Assembly (NCBI GenBank): GCA_963693285.1
Contig: OY848928.1
Span: 5,857,827 to 5,921,826 of the forward strand
DNA: 64,000 bases
From: Xestospongia muta
Lineage: Eukaryota; Porifera; Demospongiae; Haplosclerida; Petrosiidae
Reading direction: 5' to 3'
The notes beneath the pieces were generated by a model, which had not been told where the DNA came from, did not search any database, and saw only the letters and a program-made list of their open reading frames with translations. This document shows, piece by piece, positions 36,410 through 48,713 of this stretch. The translations under genes were made by a program, and so were the position numbers. Numbering within the stretch: position 1 is the first letter of the stretch; each line of letters starts with the position of its first letter.

Positions 36410-39400
36410 AAAGCAGGAATAAATAGGAGGAATTTAAACAGAGATTAATGGAAGAGAAATTAATGCAGATGAAGCAGGAATTAATGGATGAGATTGTAAT
36501 GATCAATGGATGTTACACCTACTGAAATAAAATGAAGGCTCACCTCTTTCCTTATCTTAACCTCCTTTTGAGAAGAATGTTTACCAAGAAAATAATATCT
36601 CCACTACAGAAGCTAATAAAAATGTGCAATGATTCAGTGACATTTGTTGGAGTATTTTATTGCTACAGTTACAAATAACTTAGCATTACTTTGTACATTT
36701 ATTATTAAATAACAATTGTCTGTACAGGATAGAGGCTGGCTTGAGGTAGGAATCATATTACCATTAGAATGTTGTGGTTTACAATTGTAAGCAAGTAATA
36801 CATACTATATTACATTATGTATACTGCAATACTGAGTAATATGTAAATTACATCAGCCATTGCATAGACATCCTGCATGCTATAAAAAGTCAATTAAAGA
36901 TTAATACTAAAAATTACAATTAAAATAGGACTTAACTGGAATGTTATTAAGAGGTTTTCTATAATATAGCCACTGTTGTAACAACAATACTCACAATAGA
37001 GAATCAATTTATTATGAAACATATTGATTAAGGTTTAGGGTTATCTATAATAAAACATTATCTAGTGTTAGCTACAAACTGTACTCACCTCTTTTCTTAT
37101 CTCAATCTCATTTTGAGAAGAACATCATTCTCGTTTATACAGTCAATACAATAGTCTTGTGTAGCCAATATCTTACACTAAGTAGGTTTGAAAATGTAAA
37201 ACTATTATTAGTAAAATTAGCAGCATTGTTCAATATTGTAGTAAAATTAACATAGAGTGTGTCCATTATAAAAGGATGTTGTATGTGAGTTCTGTGATTC
37301 TAATCTTCAAATTATCCTCAGCAGTATCACTCACTTTTCTTAAGAATATCAAGTGTAGTCTGCATATATAGGTGTAGAGAAGTTAAAGTGCACACTTTCT
37401 TAGCTGTCAACATTTTTGGGGATTAAGATTGATGCACCAAACATCTCAAATAATTACAGCTATCAGAATGTTGTCACTGCATCTATCTGCTTTTTATAGT
37501 ACCTTTCCCATTAGAAATCTTAAAAATATAGTCAATATTGGAATTCAGAAGGGGAGTGAACAAATAGTTGTGGCTACTTGGATTACTTTGACAGAACTCA
37601 ATGAAGCTCATAATGCATATTCTAGAATGTATTCCCATACTGTAAATAGAAGCTAATATGATACATATATGTAACATCACACACACACATTTTATTTTAA
37701 CACAATTGATTGTCTGGTATTCAAGCCTATCTAGTATATTTTACAATATTGGACACTCCTTAGGAGGAGCAGAGGTGGTCTGTTATGTATATTTACAATG
37801 CAATATAGTTTGATCTTGTATATCATGTAGCCAGATTGACTTTGACCTCATGTAATAACAAGAATTGTGTATGCATTGTAGATATGACTCAGTATATAGA
37901 TGATTTAATAGAGTATTCACTAGTTTTATAAATCTTATTGCATCAGCACATGATAGAGGAATCTGTGTTTGTAATAATTCTGTAACAGTTTCTTTAATAG
38001 TCTAATATACGTTTTGTAAGTTAGCTATATGTATATACAAATAAATATAGATACATGTCATGTATATAAATTACTATAATAAGAGTTTAGAATGGCCTAC
38101 CATGTTACTATGGTGACATAGTTTATGATGACATGGTTAGGATACAAGTTACCTTCTCATTTTAGTCAGATCCACCTTGAATGTAAAGTAGATTTGATTA
38201 TATTAGAGTATTCATTGTCTGTACTCACAAATAGATGACATAAATGTACCTCTAACCTCTTATTCTACCTGTATATATTATGTACATGTAAAATGATAGA
38301 CCTTTTTAGCTTTTTACAGACTAACAAGCAAAGTCTTTGAATGCAACAAATTCTATATGCTCTATTTATTATAAAGTTACTTACTTGTTTGCAGCTGTTA
38401 AATAACATCCTGGAGATCATTTAAGTCAATTATAGTTTTCTTAAGTGACCACACATCATCTGATCAGTGTTTTTTCAAGTGGTTGCTATAGACATTTGGC
38501 TCATTTTTGGACCTCAAAGTTTTCACTTCAATTCAGGTGAGAATTTTAATTACATGATAAGTAATAAGTGTGAATATTGTAAAAGAACAAAAAATAAATT
38601 AAAAATGGTAGAATACAAACATCAATCTACTTTATAGTAAAATAAACATGGCAAAAAGACCTAGGATTTTGACAGCAGAGGATGTAATCCATGAGCTCGA
38701 TGGAGACGACTATTTCCTTAACTAGATTATCCTCAAGAGGCGGTTATGCCTGGAAGTGATGATGATTTCAGCAATTTGGAAGATATTAATGAGGATGATG
38801 AAAAAGGTAATTATATTCATATCAACAACAAAATGATATCTGTGGTTAGTATCTACCAGTATAGCAACTTTTTTCTTATTTTTTTTAGAAAAATCCATAC
38901 CATAGTTCTATCTTACATCCATCTATCTCAGTTTGCAACCACACATCACAGCAACCAAACAATTGTTCATCACTATCCTCTACTATACAAACATCTCAAT
39001 CATTAATACTTCCTCTAATTCAATCAACTATAGTTCAAACATCAACCTTTATTAATTAACGGAATTGCGCATTGCGCGTAATATTGTACTTGAGACGTAA
39101 GAGAAAGTAACGTGTTTTGTATTTCACTAGTTGGCTAGCCTTCTAACGCGCTACAGCAGCCAGTGAAACTACTCAACGAGGGTTTAGAAGTGTTCCTGCT
39201 ATCTTTGGAAACAGTTTTAAGGTAAATGAGTGAGTTTTGTAATCGTGTTGTGACATCTTTAGCGTACAAATATTAGTATGCAAATATACTTTCGTCGTTG
39301 TATACTTATGTATAACGAGTATGTGTTAGTAGATGTTGATCATATTGCTATATTATAGCTTGTATTAATGATGATAAAGTAAGATAACGTTCAAATGATG

Positions 39401-42150
39401 TTTATAAGGTTGTAAAGCAAATTTACTATTTGTCTTACGATAAAGTAGGAATCAATCTCTTTCTAGCTTCCAAGTGTGGTATAAATACTTTTTGCATTCC
39501 TAACATCTCCAGTAGGTGTATGTAAACTGTCTTCTTTTATTGTAACACAGGTTATATTTACTCCATGTTCCTTCATCTGATAGTGTGGCATTACTTGATA
39601 ATGAACTTGAGGGACTGAAAAAGATAGCAAGACTTGTAACTGTTTTAATTGCTGATAACTTTGTCCTAACTTTGAGGAAAGACATAGCAATTCTTTCTGA
39701 AGGTATGTATGTGATATAATATATGCATTTGCTATAGCAAAATCTACTAGATGTTTACAACACACTGATATAGATTTTCATTTCTTAGTCAGAGACAATA
39801 GATTATGGTCAACACTTCTCATGTACATGCTTTGCTCTATTATGTTAAAAGGACATGTTTTTTAAAATTGCCCTTTTGTCTTTGCAAGAAGCAGTATAGT
39901 TTTTTTTTCAACAATTACGTGTATAACTTCCATCACAACATTACCACCTAATCCATTTCATTACATGAGTAATCAACGTTAAAGTGTTATAAAATTTACT
40001 GCTCTTAAATGTTGAATAATTAAAAGAAAGAAAATCCCCAAACTTGATCAGTAAATTAATACGTGTAAATTGTAGTATACTGACGTAGTGTACCTACCTA
40101 CTCAGTATACTACAACTCAGACCTGTAGTATACTGAATCAGTATACTATGAAAGTACGAATCACATGAATACATACAGGTTGCCGCCATAATGTTAAACT
40201 ACACATTGCAGCTGCAAGAATCAAAGAAAGGAAGGTCTCTCATTCTACCTTACAAGGTTGATATGTTTTTAATTCACAGGTATTAATGGAGTAGAACGTA
40301 ATTATAGTTAGGTTTATATTCTAATTCCTGGATAATGAAGAATATGTAAGAATGTTTTATACTAATTTAATCTTGTGTTTTCTCACTGTGTATCAGGATT
40401 GTAATGAGTTTGTAAAACTGGTTAGCCAAATGTCTGTGTCAGTAGGAACAGCCTGACGTCTAAACATATTTGTAAGAATCCATTTTATTTAATATTGTTC
40501 TATTATTTGTCAATATCTATCTCAGACTACAGTAACACTACAGATGAGAGGTTAGTCAAACATGATGTGTACTCTTTATTTGTCAGTAAGAACAGGTTTG
40601 TGTTTTATAGCAGTACTTTATTACATAACTGTGTCTCCTATTACCTTGATACAAGGTATACATATAAATTCTGAATTAATTTGTGTATTAATCAAGAAGT
40701 ATTTAAGTGCGGACTGATAGTAACAAGAGCTTTCAATAAAGCGAATGATTTACAGGTAAGACTCTTGTCAACTCATTATTGTTGTGTTGTCTCTTTCTTT
40801 ATAGAATTATATGCTAGTCCTATCTGTTGGATAACAATGAAAGGTTACCAAATATTGATTAGTTATAAGCAGCTTTATACAATATAATAGATACCAGATC
40901 ACTTCCAGAGTCTTTGGTGTTATGGGTGCTGCTATCAGATATAACATGGTAACATAATGTAGAAACACACTCAATAACATTCAGTGATGATGTGATTTCT
41001 TATTCTATGGGGAGTTTTGCTTTGTGTCCGTGTTAACTAGTGAAACAATCTGGACATTTTGTTATATTTGTGTAATGATTACTAAAGGTACATATAGTTT
41101 ATGCTGTTAAAAAAATTGAAATAACACTGTATATCATAACATTGTGTTTGTTTTATCTTTTGAGTCACGTACACACACATACAGGTTAACGACTTCATAA
41201 AGTGTAAGTTTCATATTTGTTAATAAGACTGTAAATAATACTTTGGTAATTTTGTTATGTGATATGATACTGCTAAATATACAACTGTCCAATGTACCAC
41301 TCTCAAATGATATACTGTCAATATTATTGTAATGTAATGTTAGCCTATATTACATAATTATTCTCTATTCTTTTTTATATAGCATCATTGGAGTGTTGTC
41401 GTAAGTTCAGAGGTAACAATAATGTATGCTATATTTTATAATTTTTATTATATACTATTTCATACTTTTTTCTTCTTTTCTCATTTTTCTCTACAGATCT
41501 TTAGGTAGGTCGGTGCTTCAAGACACTTATTTATCTCTCCTTCTGACGCTGTAAGTTAGTAATGTATATTATATTAACTTAAGAGTTTATAACACATTAA
41601 TATTTTTTTATTTTTCTTTCTTTCTATAGCATCATTGGAGTCCAGGATCTAGTTGGTTGTCGTAAGTTCAGAGGTAACAATAATGTATGCTATATTTTAT
41701 AATTTTTATTATATACTATTTCCTATATTTTCTTTTTTTTCTCATCTTTTTTTCAACAGATCTTTAGGTTGGAGGTCGCTGCCTCAAGATACATTCAACT
41801 ATCTCTACATTGAGGGTGTAAGTTCATTAGTACTTTATACAAGGTCATAAAATGTAGTTGTTGGTAGTATATCATTTGAGAGTGGTACATTCGACAGTTG
41901 TAAATTTGGTAGAGTGTAGTTGTAATTAAAGTAATATACAATTATATCCTCTAGAGCAAGGGACAAAGGTGCAGTATATGATCTTGGAGAAGGCTGAGGA
42001 AGTCACAAGCAATAATTAGTTATCTTGTTTCCACCCCCATACATCCCAAGACTATTTTGGGTTAAGCTAGAAAATATGAGGTGTGGTCAAAATAAGCCAA
42101 ACCCAATGTTAGTAGGCGTGTCTGTCTACTGAAGCCTGATAAGTAGGCGT
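36410..42150 (+). repeat. Subtelomeric duplication unit, copy A
   Basis: Copy A opens with a decayed GGAATTAATGGA-type GA-rich block and permuted-papain tail remnant (36410-36700), then runs collinear with copy B: CAATTGTCTGTACAGGATAG at 36713 equals 46869; the acidic-ORF region at 38648 equals 48714; the CpG-containing block at 39060-39225 equals 49130-49290; and the exon-like blocks at 39480-40890 equal 49560-51305. Its end (41400-42120: the AGATCTTTAGGTTGGAGGTC exon-like block and GAGCAAGGGACAAAGGTGCA) matches the end of copy C at 54905-55345. Long stretches are identical with scattered substitutions and small indels. Confidence 0.93.
38648..39060 (+). pseudogene. Acidic ORF, copy A, frameshifted
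   Basis: Same two-exon structure as the open copy at 48714-49126, but one G is missing at TTCCTTAACTAGATTATCC (about 38717-38720), giving an immediate stop, and one extra A at the acceptor side of exon 2 (AGAAAAATCC against AGAAAATCC) also shifts the frame. It is therefore a broken paralogue of copy B. Confidence 0.75.
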
Positions 42151-42244
42151 TCTTTTTTGTTATTTTTAAATTTTTTTAATTACAATATTACATTCTTCAT
42201 AAAACCATTGGAAAAGTTAGATTACAAATTAACTGTTAATTTAT

Positions 42245-44660
42245 TTAATCAAACTGAGAAAAGTTGACAAGTTGTTTCAGGTTAAGAGTGTATGTTACAG
42301 AAATAAACATAGATATCAGGTCATCATTTTTAGAACCTGTATGTAGTAGATGATTAGTTTGAAACAGAATCATTTCACATATTTTAATGAAACTTTGGCT
42401 ATTAGCTGCCACAATACTTCTTGAGCCCTTAAATAAGAAGCAGAGATTTACATACAAACAGCTATTTTTAGATATTGAAGAAAATCTGTTAATCTACTGT
42501 TACTTGACATGTATCAATATTGTGTCCTTTACTTTTCTAATAGAAACAGCTGACACGTGTACAAAATGTGGCTCATTTGCAACAGGCTAAACAAGATAGA
42601 CAATAAAGAGTTGACTGTCATTTTGTAGGATTTGTTGATTAAATCTATTTTAAGGTTTTTCCATTCACAATATAATGTAATGTACACTAAATATGTACTC
42701 CTGATAATCAACTTACTAAACACTTTTTGAAATAGTGAACTTGTACTGTAGTATAGGTTGACTTATAAAACTGTTGATAAATGTATAAAGAAGTGTCTTC
42801 TGATCCTAACAGATCAGAGAGTGATGTGTATCATATATAAACAAAAACTAACTCCTTACCGCAACTAATATATTCATTTTTCACAGACAGTCCCACAAAC
42901 TTTGTACAATTGGGGTGTTCTTTGTTAGTCCTTAGACAGGTCCTTGTCTCCACAGACCAGAGTTTAAGTTCACCATCTGTTGAGCTATGAAAAGTATAGT
43001 TGATTCACCCACTCAGCTAGCTAGCCATGTTTACAGTAATAGTTTACGCTGAGACTAACTCATTATCATTAAAGTACTACATATAGATAATGGCCTTTTT
43101 ATGACCTCTCAATGACAATACAGGCTTTGCAAACATTCTTATATCCATCAACCTAATTATACAATCTGCAGCAATGATATACAACATTGTTGATTGCATT
43201 TAAAGCTACTATGACAATAGTATAAACTAAGCTATTTTCTAATGGACAGTTACGTAGCACATCTATTCTCTTACCAGTACTACCATAAGCCAGATGATAT
43301 CTATTATTAGGTTGAAATCTCACACTAGAGATAATATCTTGTGAAGAGACTGAGCACTGGTTTAATGTTAAATGCCACAGTTTAGAGAACAGTCACTGGT
43401 CCCAGAAGCCAAGAGAAATGAGTCATATTTGTTATAGTGAACAGACCTCTTCTATGACGCTACTAAATAGTAGAATGAGACACTCAATATTGTAATATAT
43501 CAGATCCTCGTTTCTTTGGATTGAGGAAGCACTGACTATAAGAGGTTAGTATTGTCATGTCTTTCATTGCTGTGAGTAATACTAACACTTAAGCCCCAGA
43601 AGAGAATGGACACAAATTATACTGACCTGATATGTGTGGATAGATTTGTTATGGTGAGTATTGCAGATTGATAATGTACTATCAAAATCACTAGCTGTTA
43701 ATTATACAATATTAAACCAACAGCAGTCTCACCTTAATTCTTTTAGCATAACTCCAACAGCAAATTAAGAACTCACCATCTCTATCAAATTCAATAGTAG
43801 ATACAATACTGCTATTTCCGATAGGTGTGTCACCATAATATAATGTAGAAAATTCTTGAAATGTTGAGTATTTAGTAACATCAGTCAGTATGTCACAAAA
43901 TAAAGATGCGGAGGATAGGAGGAAGCTATGTTTTGAGTTGACGGATCATGTTGACCCACTGTATAGTAATATGCAACAATAAACTATAACTCATACAGTA
44001 ACTATGTTATGCTAACCAAAATATAATTGTTCTTGTTACTGTTACATGAAGTATACTCACAGATATTAGGTGAGTTGGAGAGAGAGTAATAACATTGCAA
44101 TAACTCATCAAAATTACCGTTAAGACAGTGCTTTCTTTTAGATAACTGAGACTATAAAAGAAAGGTATTGATACTTACGTGCAAAAGGTTAAGACACAAA
44201 ATTATTAACCAAGTTATTATTATTAGCAAGTTTAATCAAAGGCATATTGTTCCCTCTTCTGAAAGTGTGACATTATCAGATTCAGTTTCCAGAGTCTGGG
44301 CCTCAATGTCTTTGTCTATTAATTGTAACTCTTTATTAACTTCTTATAATTGCTGCAAACCACAACAAAAAACGCCAAACTGAAAAAGTAGCATATTAAC
44401 TCAATTTATGTACGTGAAGTTTCCTTTTCTTAGCTTTGGTCAAAAATTCAGTATATAGCTTCTTAGATATTATTGCCTGCTCCTAAACAAAAGTAGTTTG
44501 TCTTAAAAATATAGCATGTGTAGTTTGTCATAGCATGTACTTAATACAATACACAGTGTAATTATTGAAACATAATTCTACATTACCTTCTTAACTGCCA
44601 TATGTTGAGAAGCAACAATAGAGTTCTCCTTCCCTACAGAAATATTTATAAAACTTTGTA
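42245..44660 (-). pseudogene. COP1: COP1 (RFWD2) E3 ubiquitin ligase pseudogene
   Basis: Read on the minus strand, a series of exon remnants with splice sites aligns in order with COP1: coiled coil (KLYTEFLTKAKKRK, NKELQLIDKDIEAQ, about 44300-44500), FDELLQCYYSLSNS (about 44080), GNSSIVSTIEFDRDGEF (about 43800), and WD40 repeats LLASGTSDCSL (43390), NNRYHLAYGS (43290), KPVLSLRGHKKAI (about 43100), STDGELKLWSVETRTCL (42950), EDTSLYIYQQFYK (42790) and SIVAANSQSFIKICEM (42400). Lesions: a one-base deletion in the run before CTGTGGCATTTAAC near 43380, a TAG in place of a Lys codon near 43080, the exon before the first WD blade missing near 43690-43730, and no RING exon seen upstream. COP1 normally forms a CUL4 or stand-alone E3 ligase for transcription-factor degradation. 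Confidence 0.85.
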
Positions 44661-44769
44661 AATTATAACTAACATAAGAAATTTGGGACAACAAATTCAT
44701 CTTGAGACGAAATTAAAAAGTTCATATCATCAATTATAAATAATTCGTTAAAATTAATAATTATTAATC

Positions 44770-44770
<1 letters not shown>

Positions 44771-44812
<42 letters not shown>

Positions 44813-44839
44813 TATATATATATATATATCAATTATATA
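44771..44839. repeat. (AT)n microsatellite
   Basis: About 69 bp of nearly pure TA, with one AATTA interruption, between the COP1 and MBOAT-like remnants. Confidence 0.95.
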
Positions 44840-45029
44840 AAAACTCTTTAGCGTACATCTCATTTAATCCTTAGATAAAGTATATACTACTTCGTGTCAT
44901 TAACTTGTATCATAATTCAGAAAGGTTGGTACGTCTTGAGAACTAGTAAAGATATACTGACTTTTTGCAGACATTTAATGTACATTTATATAACTCATAC
45001 CATTGTGACAGTCCATGTTAGAAGTAAAG

Positions 45030-45445
45030 ATTACTTAGTACCACCAAAAAGAGAGAGGAGACTATAAACAGTGACAATGTCTACTGCTGAGTGCCATATA
45101 GTGATATCTTCATAATAACCACATACAATGAACACAACAATATATGAACTTACCAAAAACATGGTACATTAATCCAATGCCACTTATACTAGAGAAAATC
45201 CTCTAAAATGTAATATAGTAATATAAACAAACTATGAAAAGTTAAGAACATCTGAATCCATACAGATTGTACAGATATCAATGGACGATAGATGATAGAC
45301 AATACATAGGCTAAATATAAGCATAAAATAAACATAGTATATTAAAAGTACTCACCAAGGAATAGTCCGATTAGAAAGCGAGCTGCTGGTTCTGGGATGC
45401 CTAACAGAAGAGACACACTCCCTTCTACCGATATTATTTCATGAT
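45030..45445 (-). pseudogene. Truncated LPCAT3/MBOAT5-like acyltransferase fragment
   Basis: On the minus strand three or four small exons with GT-AG borders read SVSLLLGIPEPAARFLIGLF (about 45357-45435), then YVLSIIYRP after a phase-matched splice (about 45250-45310), RIFSSISGIGLMYHVFG (about 45158-45205) and ITIWHSAVDIVTVYSLL with LFGGT (about 45036-45130). This order resembles the N-terminal part of LPCAT3, which remodels phosphatidylcholine in the ER. No initiator Met precedes it, and no catalytic region (the conserved His of MBOATs) follows; an AT microsatellite begins instead. It is best called a 5' gene fragment. Another MBOAT family member remains possible. Confidence 0.5.
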
Positions 45446-45499
45446 TTTTAACTCTATCTGAGTTGAATGACTTTAATCATTAATTTTACTGAGCTATTT

Positions 45500-45840
45500 T
45501 ATTATAGCTAGGCAATTATTCGGAGGAGAAATTACAGGAGGATGACTATAACTGGAGGAATTAATGGAGGAGAAATTAAAGTATTACAAATTAAAGGAGG
45601 ATGAATTAAAGCAGGAATTAAAGGAGAAGAAATTAAAGTATGAGAAATTAAAGGTGAATTGATTAAAATAGGAATTAAAAGATGAATTTAAATAGAAATT
45701 AATAGAAAAATTAAAGTAGAAGAAATTAAAGGAGGAATTAAAGAAGAAAATAAAGCAGGAATTAATGGAGGAGAAAATAAAGTATGAGAAATAAGAAAGG
45801 ATGAATTACAGCAGCAATTAAAGGAGAATTTATATAAAGT
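45500..45840. repeat. GA-rich degenerate minisatellite
   Basis: Irregular tandem copies of GGAGAAATTAAAG and GGAGGAATTAAAGCAGGA, about 14-17 bp each. The same motif occurs at 36400-36490, where copy A of the duplication begins. Confidence 0.8.
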
Positions 45841-45859
45841 TACATCCTGTTAAAGTAGG

Positions 45860-46800
45860 TCCTCTAGTTACTGGTACTCCACCTTTATTATCCCAGATAG
45901 TGTAAGTTGTTAGTATTGTATAACTAATGGAATAATTATATGATGTTACAGGGATGGTATTTGACCTCCACCTGACTTTCCCACCAAAATGTATGGTCAA
46001 ATCTGTGATGAATTACAAACTAGAGATATAGTTTTGTTTTCGGGGGCTACAAGTTCAGGAGCACTTATCAAAAATATTTGATGGAGCTATTTTTTCATAT
46101 GTTGGTTTGTAAGTATAATAGGATATAATATAACAACATATGAAATATGGTAGGTATTACAACATCGATATTCCAGTTATGTTATGGTTTGAGAATCTAG
46201 TACTAATAAAGCAGGACTTGTTGATCTTGATACAGGAACTGTCTGAAGAGGTATAGAACTCTTCCCACTCAGGAATAAAATTTTCTCCCCTGGTATAATC
46301 GTGTTGGTATTCAACAATTAACTGGACTAACTGATGAGCAATGGGAGACATTATATGAGACAATGTTAAAAGTTAGCTATGAAAGTAATAGTATTGTCAT
46401 TTGTATTAAGAAGTTTCAAGGAAGACCATATGAAAAGAACCAGTTAGATTTGATTATGTCTGCTGTTGATTATGATGACAAATACTTGGATTTTCTCAGG
46501 AGTCATGAAGAAGATTTGAGTTTCATATTTTGTAGTGAACTTGTTGCTCATGTATATCAAGAACTTAATCTCATTGGTGGGAACAGTACTTGTAATACTT
46601 TATTATATTATTTTCTTCTAGATAAAACCAGGCTCTCCAGTGAGTATACTCCAGATAGTTTTGGTAGTCATTGTCCTTTGAAATTAAACTATGGACATTT
46701 GGAACCAGAGGTTTATATTGATATGAGGTTGGATTTTGAGAAGGATGTTTACCGACAAAGCACTATCTCTGCTACAGAAGCTAATAAAATTGTTCAATAA
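45860..46800 (+). pseudogene. Permuted papain-like (YiiX/C92-type) hydrolase pseudogene
   Basis: A short exon (about 45845-45900) and a longer one carry PPDFPTKMYGQICDE, LQTRDIVLFSGATSSGALIK, then after a frame change IFDGAIFSYVG, and downstream LTDEQWETLYETM, FQGRPYEKNQLDLI and the Cys motif SFIFCSELVAHVYQELNLIG. This resembles YaeF/YiiX permuted papain-like amidases, where a motif ending in HVG supplies the His and FCSELVA supplies the Cys. Here the His position is Tyr (SYVG), there is a frameshift near 46068, and a TGA interrupts VDLDTGTV near 46232. The last 145 codons stay open (46363-46800, ending EANKIVQ). Family assignment is by motif only. Confidence 0.6.
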
Positions 46801-48713
46801 TTCAGTGATATTTGTTGTTAGTACTTTATAGTTACAAAATAACTAAATGCTTTTTTACATTTTTTATTAATAACAATTGTCTGTACAGGATAGAGGCTGG
46901 CTTAAGGTAGTGATCATATTACCATTGGAATGTTGTGGTTTACAAGTGTTAGAGTAATGTGTAAATTATATCAGCCATTGCATAGACGTGCTGCTATAAA
47001 AGTCAATTAAAGACTAATGCTGAGAATTACAATTATGATGAGACCAAACTGGAAAGTTGAGGTTTTCTGTAAATATGTTAAGTTTTATGGTTTATTGATT
47101 AAGGTTTAGGGTTTTCTATAACAAAACACATTATCTAGTGTTAGCTACAAACTGTACTCACCTCTTTTCTTATCTCAACCTCATTTTGAGAAGAACATCA
47201 TTCTCATTTATACAGTCAATACAATAGTCTTGCGTAGCCGATATCTTACGCTAAGTAGGTTTGAAAATGTAAAACTATTATTAGTAAAATTAGCAGCATT
47301 GTTCAATATTGTAGTAACATAGTGTGTGTCCATTATAAAAGGATATTGTATGTGAGTTCCATGATTCCAATCTTCAAATTATCCTCAGCAGTTTCACTCA
47401 CTTTTCTTAAGAATATCGAGTGTAGTCTGCATATATAGGTGTAGAGGAGTTAAAGTCCACACTTTCTTAGATTTTGATGTAGATTTTGTGGAGCTGTCAA
47501 CATTTTTGGGGATTAAGATCGATGCACGAAACATCTCAAATAATTACAGCTATCAGAAAGTTGTTACTGCATCTATCTGCTTTTTATAGTACCTTTCCTG
47601 TCAGAAATCTTAAAAGTATAGTCAATATTGGAATTCAGAAAGGGAGCAAACAAATAGATGTGGCTACTTGGATTACTTTGACAAAACTCAATGAAGCTCA
47701 TAATGCATATTCTAGAATGTATTCCCATACTGTAAGTAGTAGCTAATATGATACATATATGTAACATCAAGCACACATATTATATTAACACAATTGATTG
47801 TCTGGTACAATATTGGAGACTCCTTAGGAGGAGCAGAGGTGGTCTGTTATGTATATTTACAATGCAATATAGTTGGATCTTGTATATCATGTAGCCAGAT
47901 TGGCTTTGACCTCATGTAATAACGAGAATTGTGTATGCATTGTAGATATGATTCAGTATATAGATGATTTAATAGAGTATTCACTAGTTTTATAAATCTT
48001 ATTGCATCAGCACATGATAGAGGAATCTGTGTTTGTAATAATTCTGTAACAGTTTCTTTAATAGTCTAATATACGTTTTGTAAGTTAGCTATATGTATAT
48101 ACAAATAAATATAGATACGTGTTATGTATATAAATTACTGTAATAAGAGTTTGTATAGAATGGCTTACCATGTTACTATGGTGACATAGTTTACGATGAC
48201 ATGGTTAGGATACAAGTTACCTTCTCATTTTAGTCAGATCCATCTAGAATGTAAAGTAGATTTGATTATATTAGAGCATTCATTGTCTGTACTCACAAAT
48301 TGATGACATAAATGTATCTCTAACCTCTTATTCTACCTGTATATATTATATACATGTAAAATAATAGATCTTTTTAGTTTTTTGCAGACTAGCAAGCAGT
48401 GTTTGAATGCAACGAATTCTGTATGCTCTATTTATTATGAAGTTACTTACTTGTTTGCAGCTGCTAAATAACATCCTGGAGATCATTTAAGTAGATTATA
48501 GTTTTCTTAAGTGACCACACATCATCTGATAAGTGTTTTTTCAAGTGGTTACTATAGACATTTGGCTCGTTTTTGGACCTCAAAGTTTTCACTTCAATTC
48601 AGGTGAGAATTTTAATTATATGATAAGTAATAAGTGTGAATATTGTAAGAGAACAAAAAATAAATTAAAAATGGTAGTATATAAACATCAATCTACTTTA
48701 TAGTAAAATAAAC

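Noticed and set aside
39463..39765. Minus-strand ORFs of 60-100 codons repeated near 49531 and 55895
   Set aside because: Present in each duplicate only because the DNA is duplicated; the plus-strand frame with flanking splice sites is the better candidate and even that is unproven.
43376..43392. COP1 frameshift as a sequencing error in a homopolymer
   Set aside because: Possible for this single site, but the independent TAG near 43080, the missing exon near 43700 and the lack of a RING exon support a real pseudogene.
46225..46240. In-frame TGA in the permuted-papain remnant as a selenocysteine codon
   Set aside because: The position is not catalytic, other lesions are present, and I saw no SECIS-like element.
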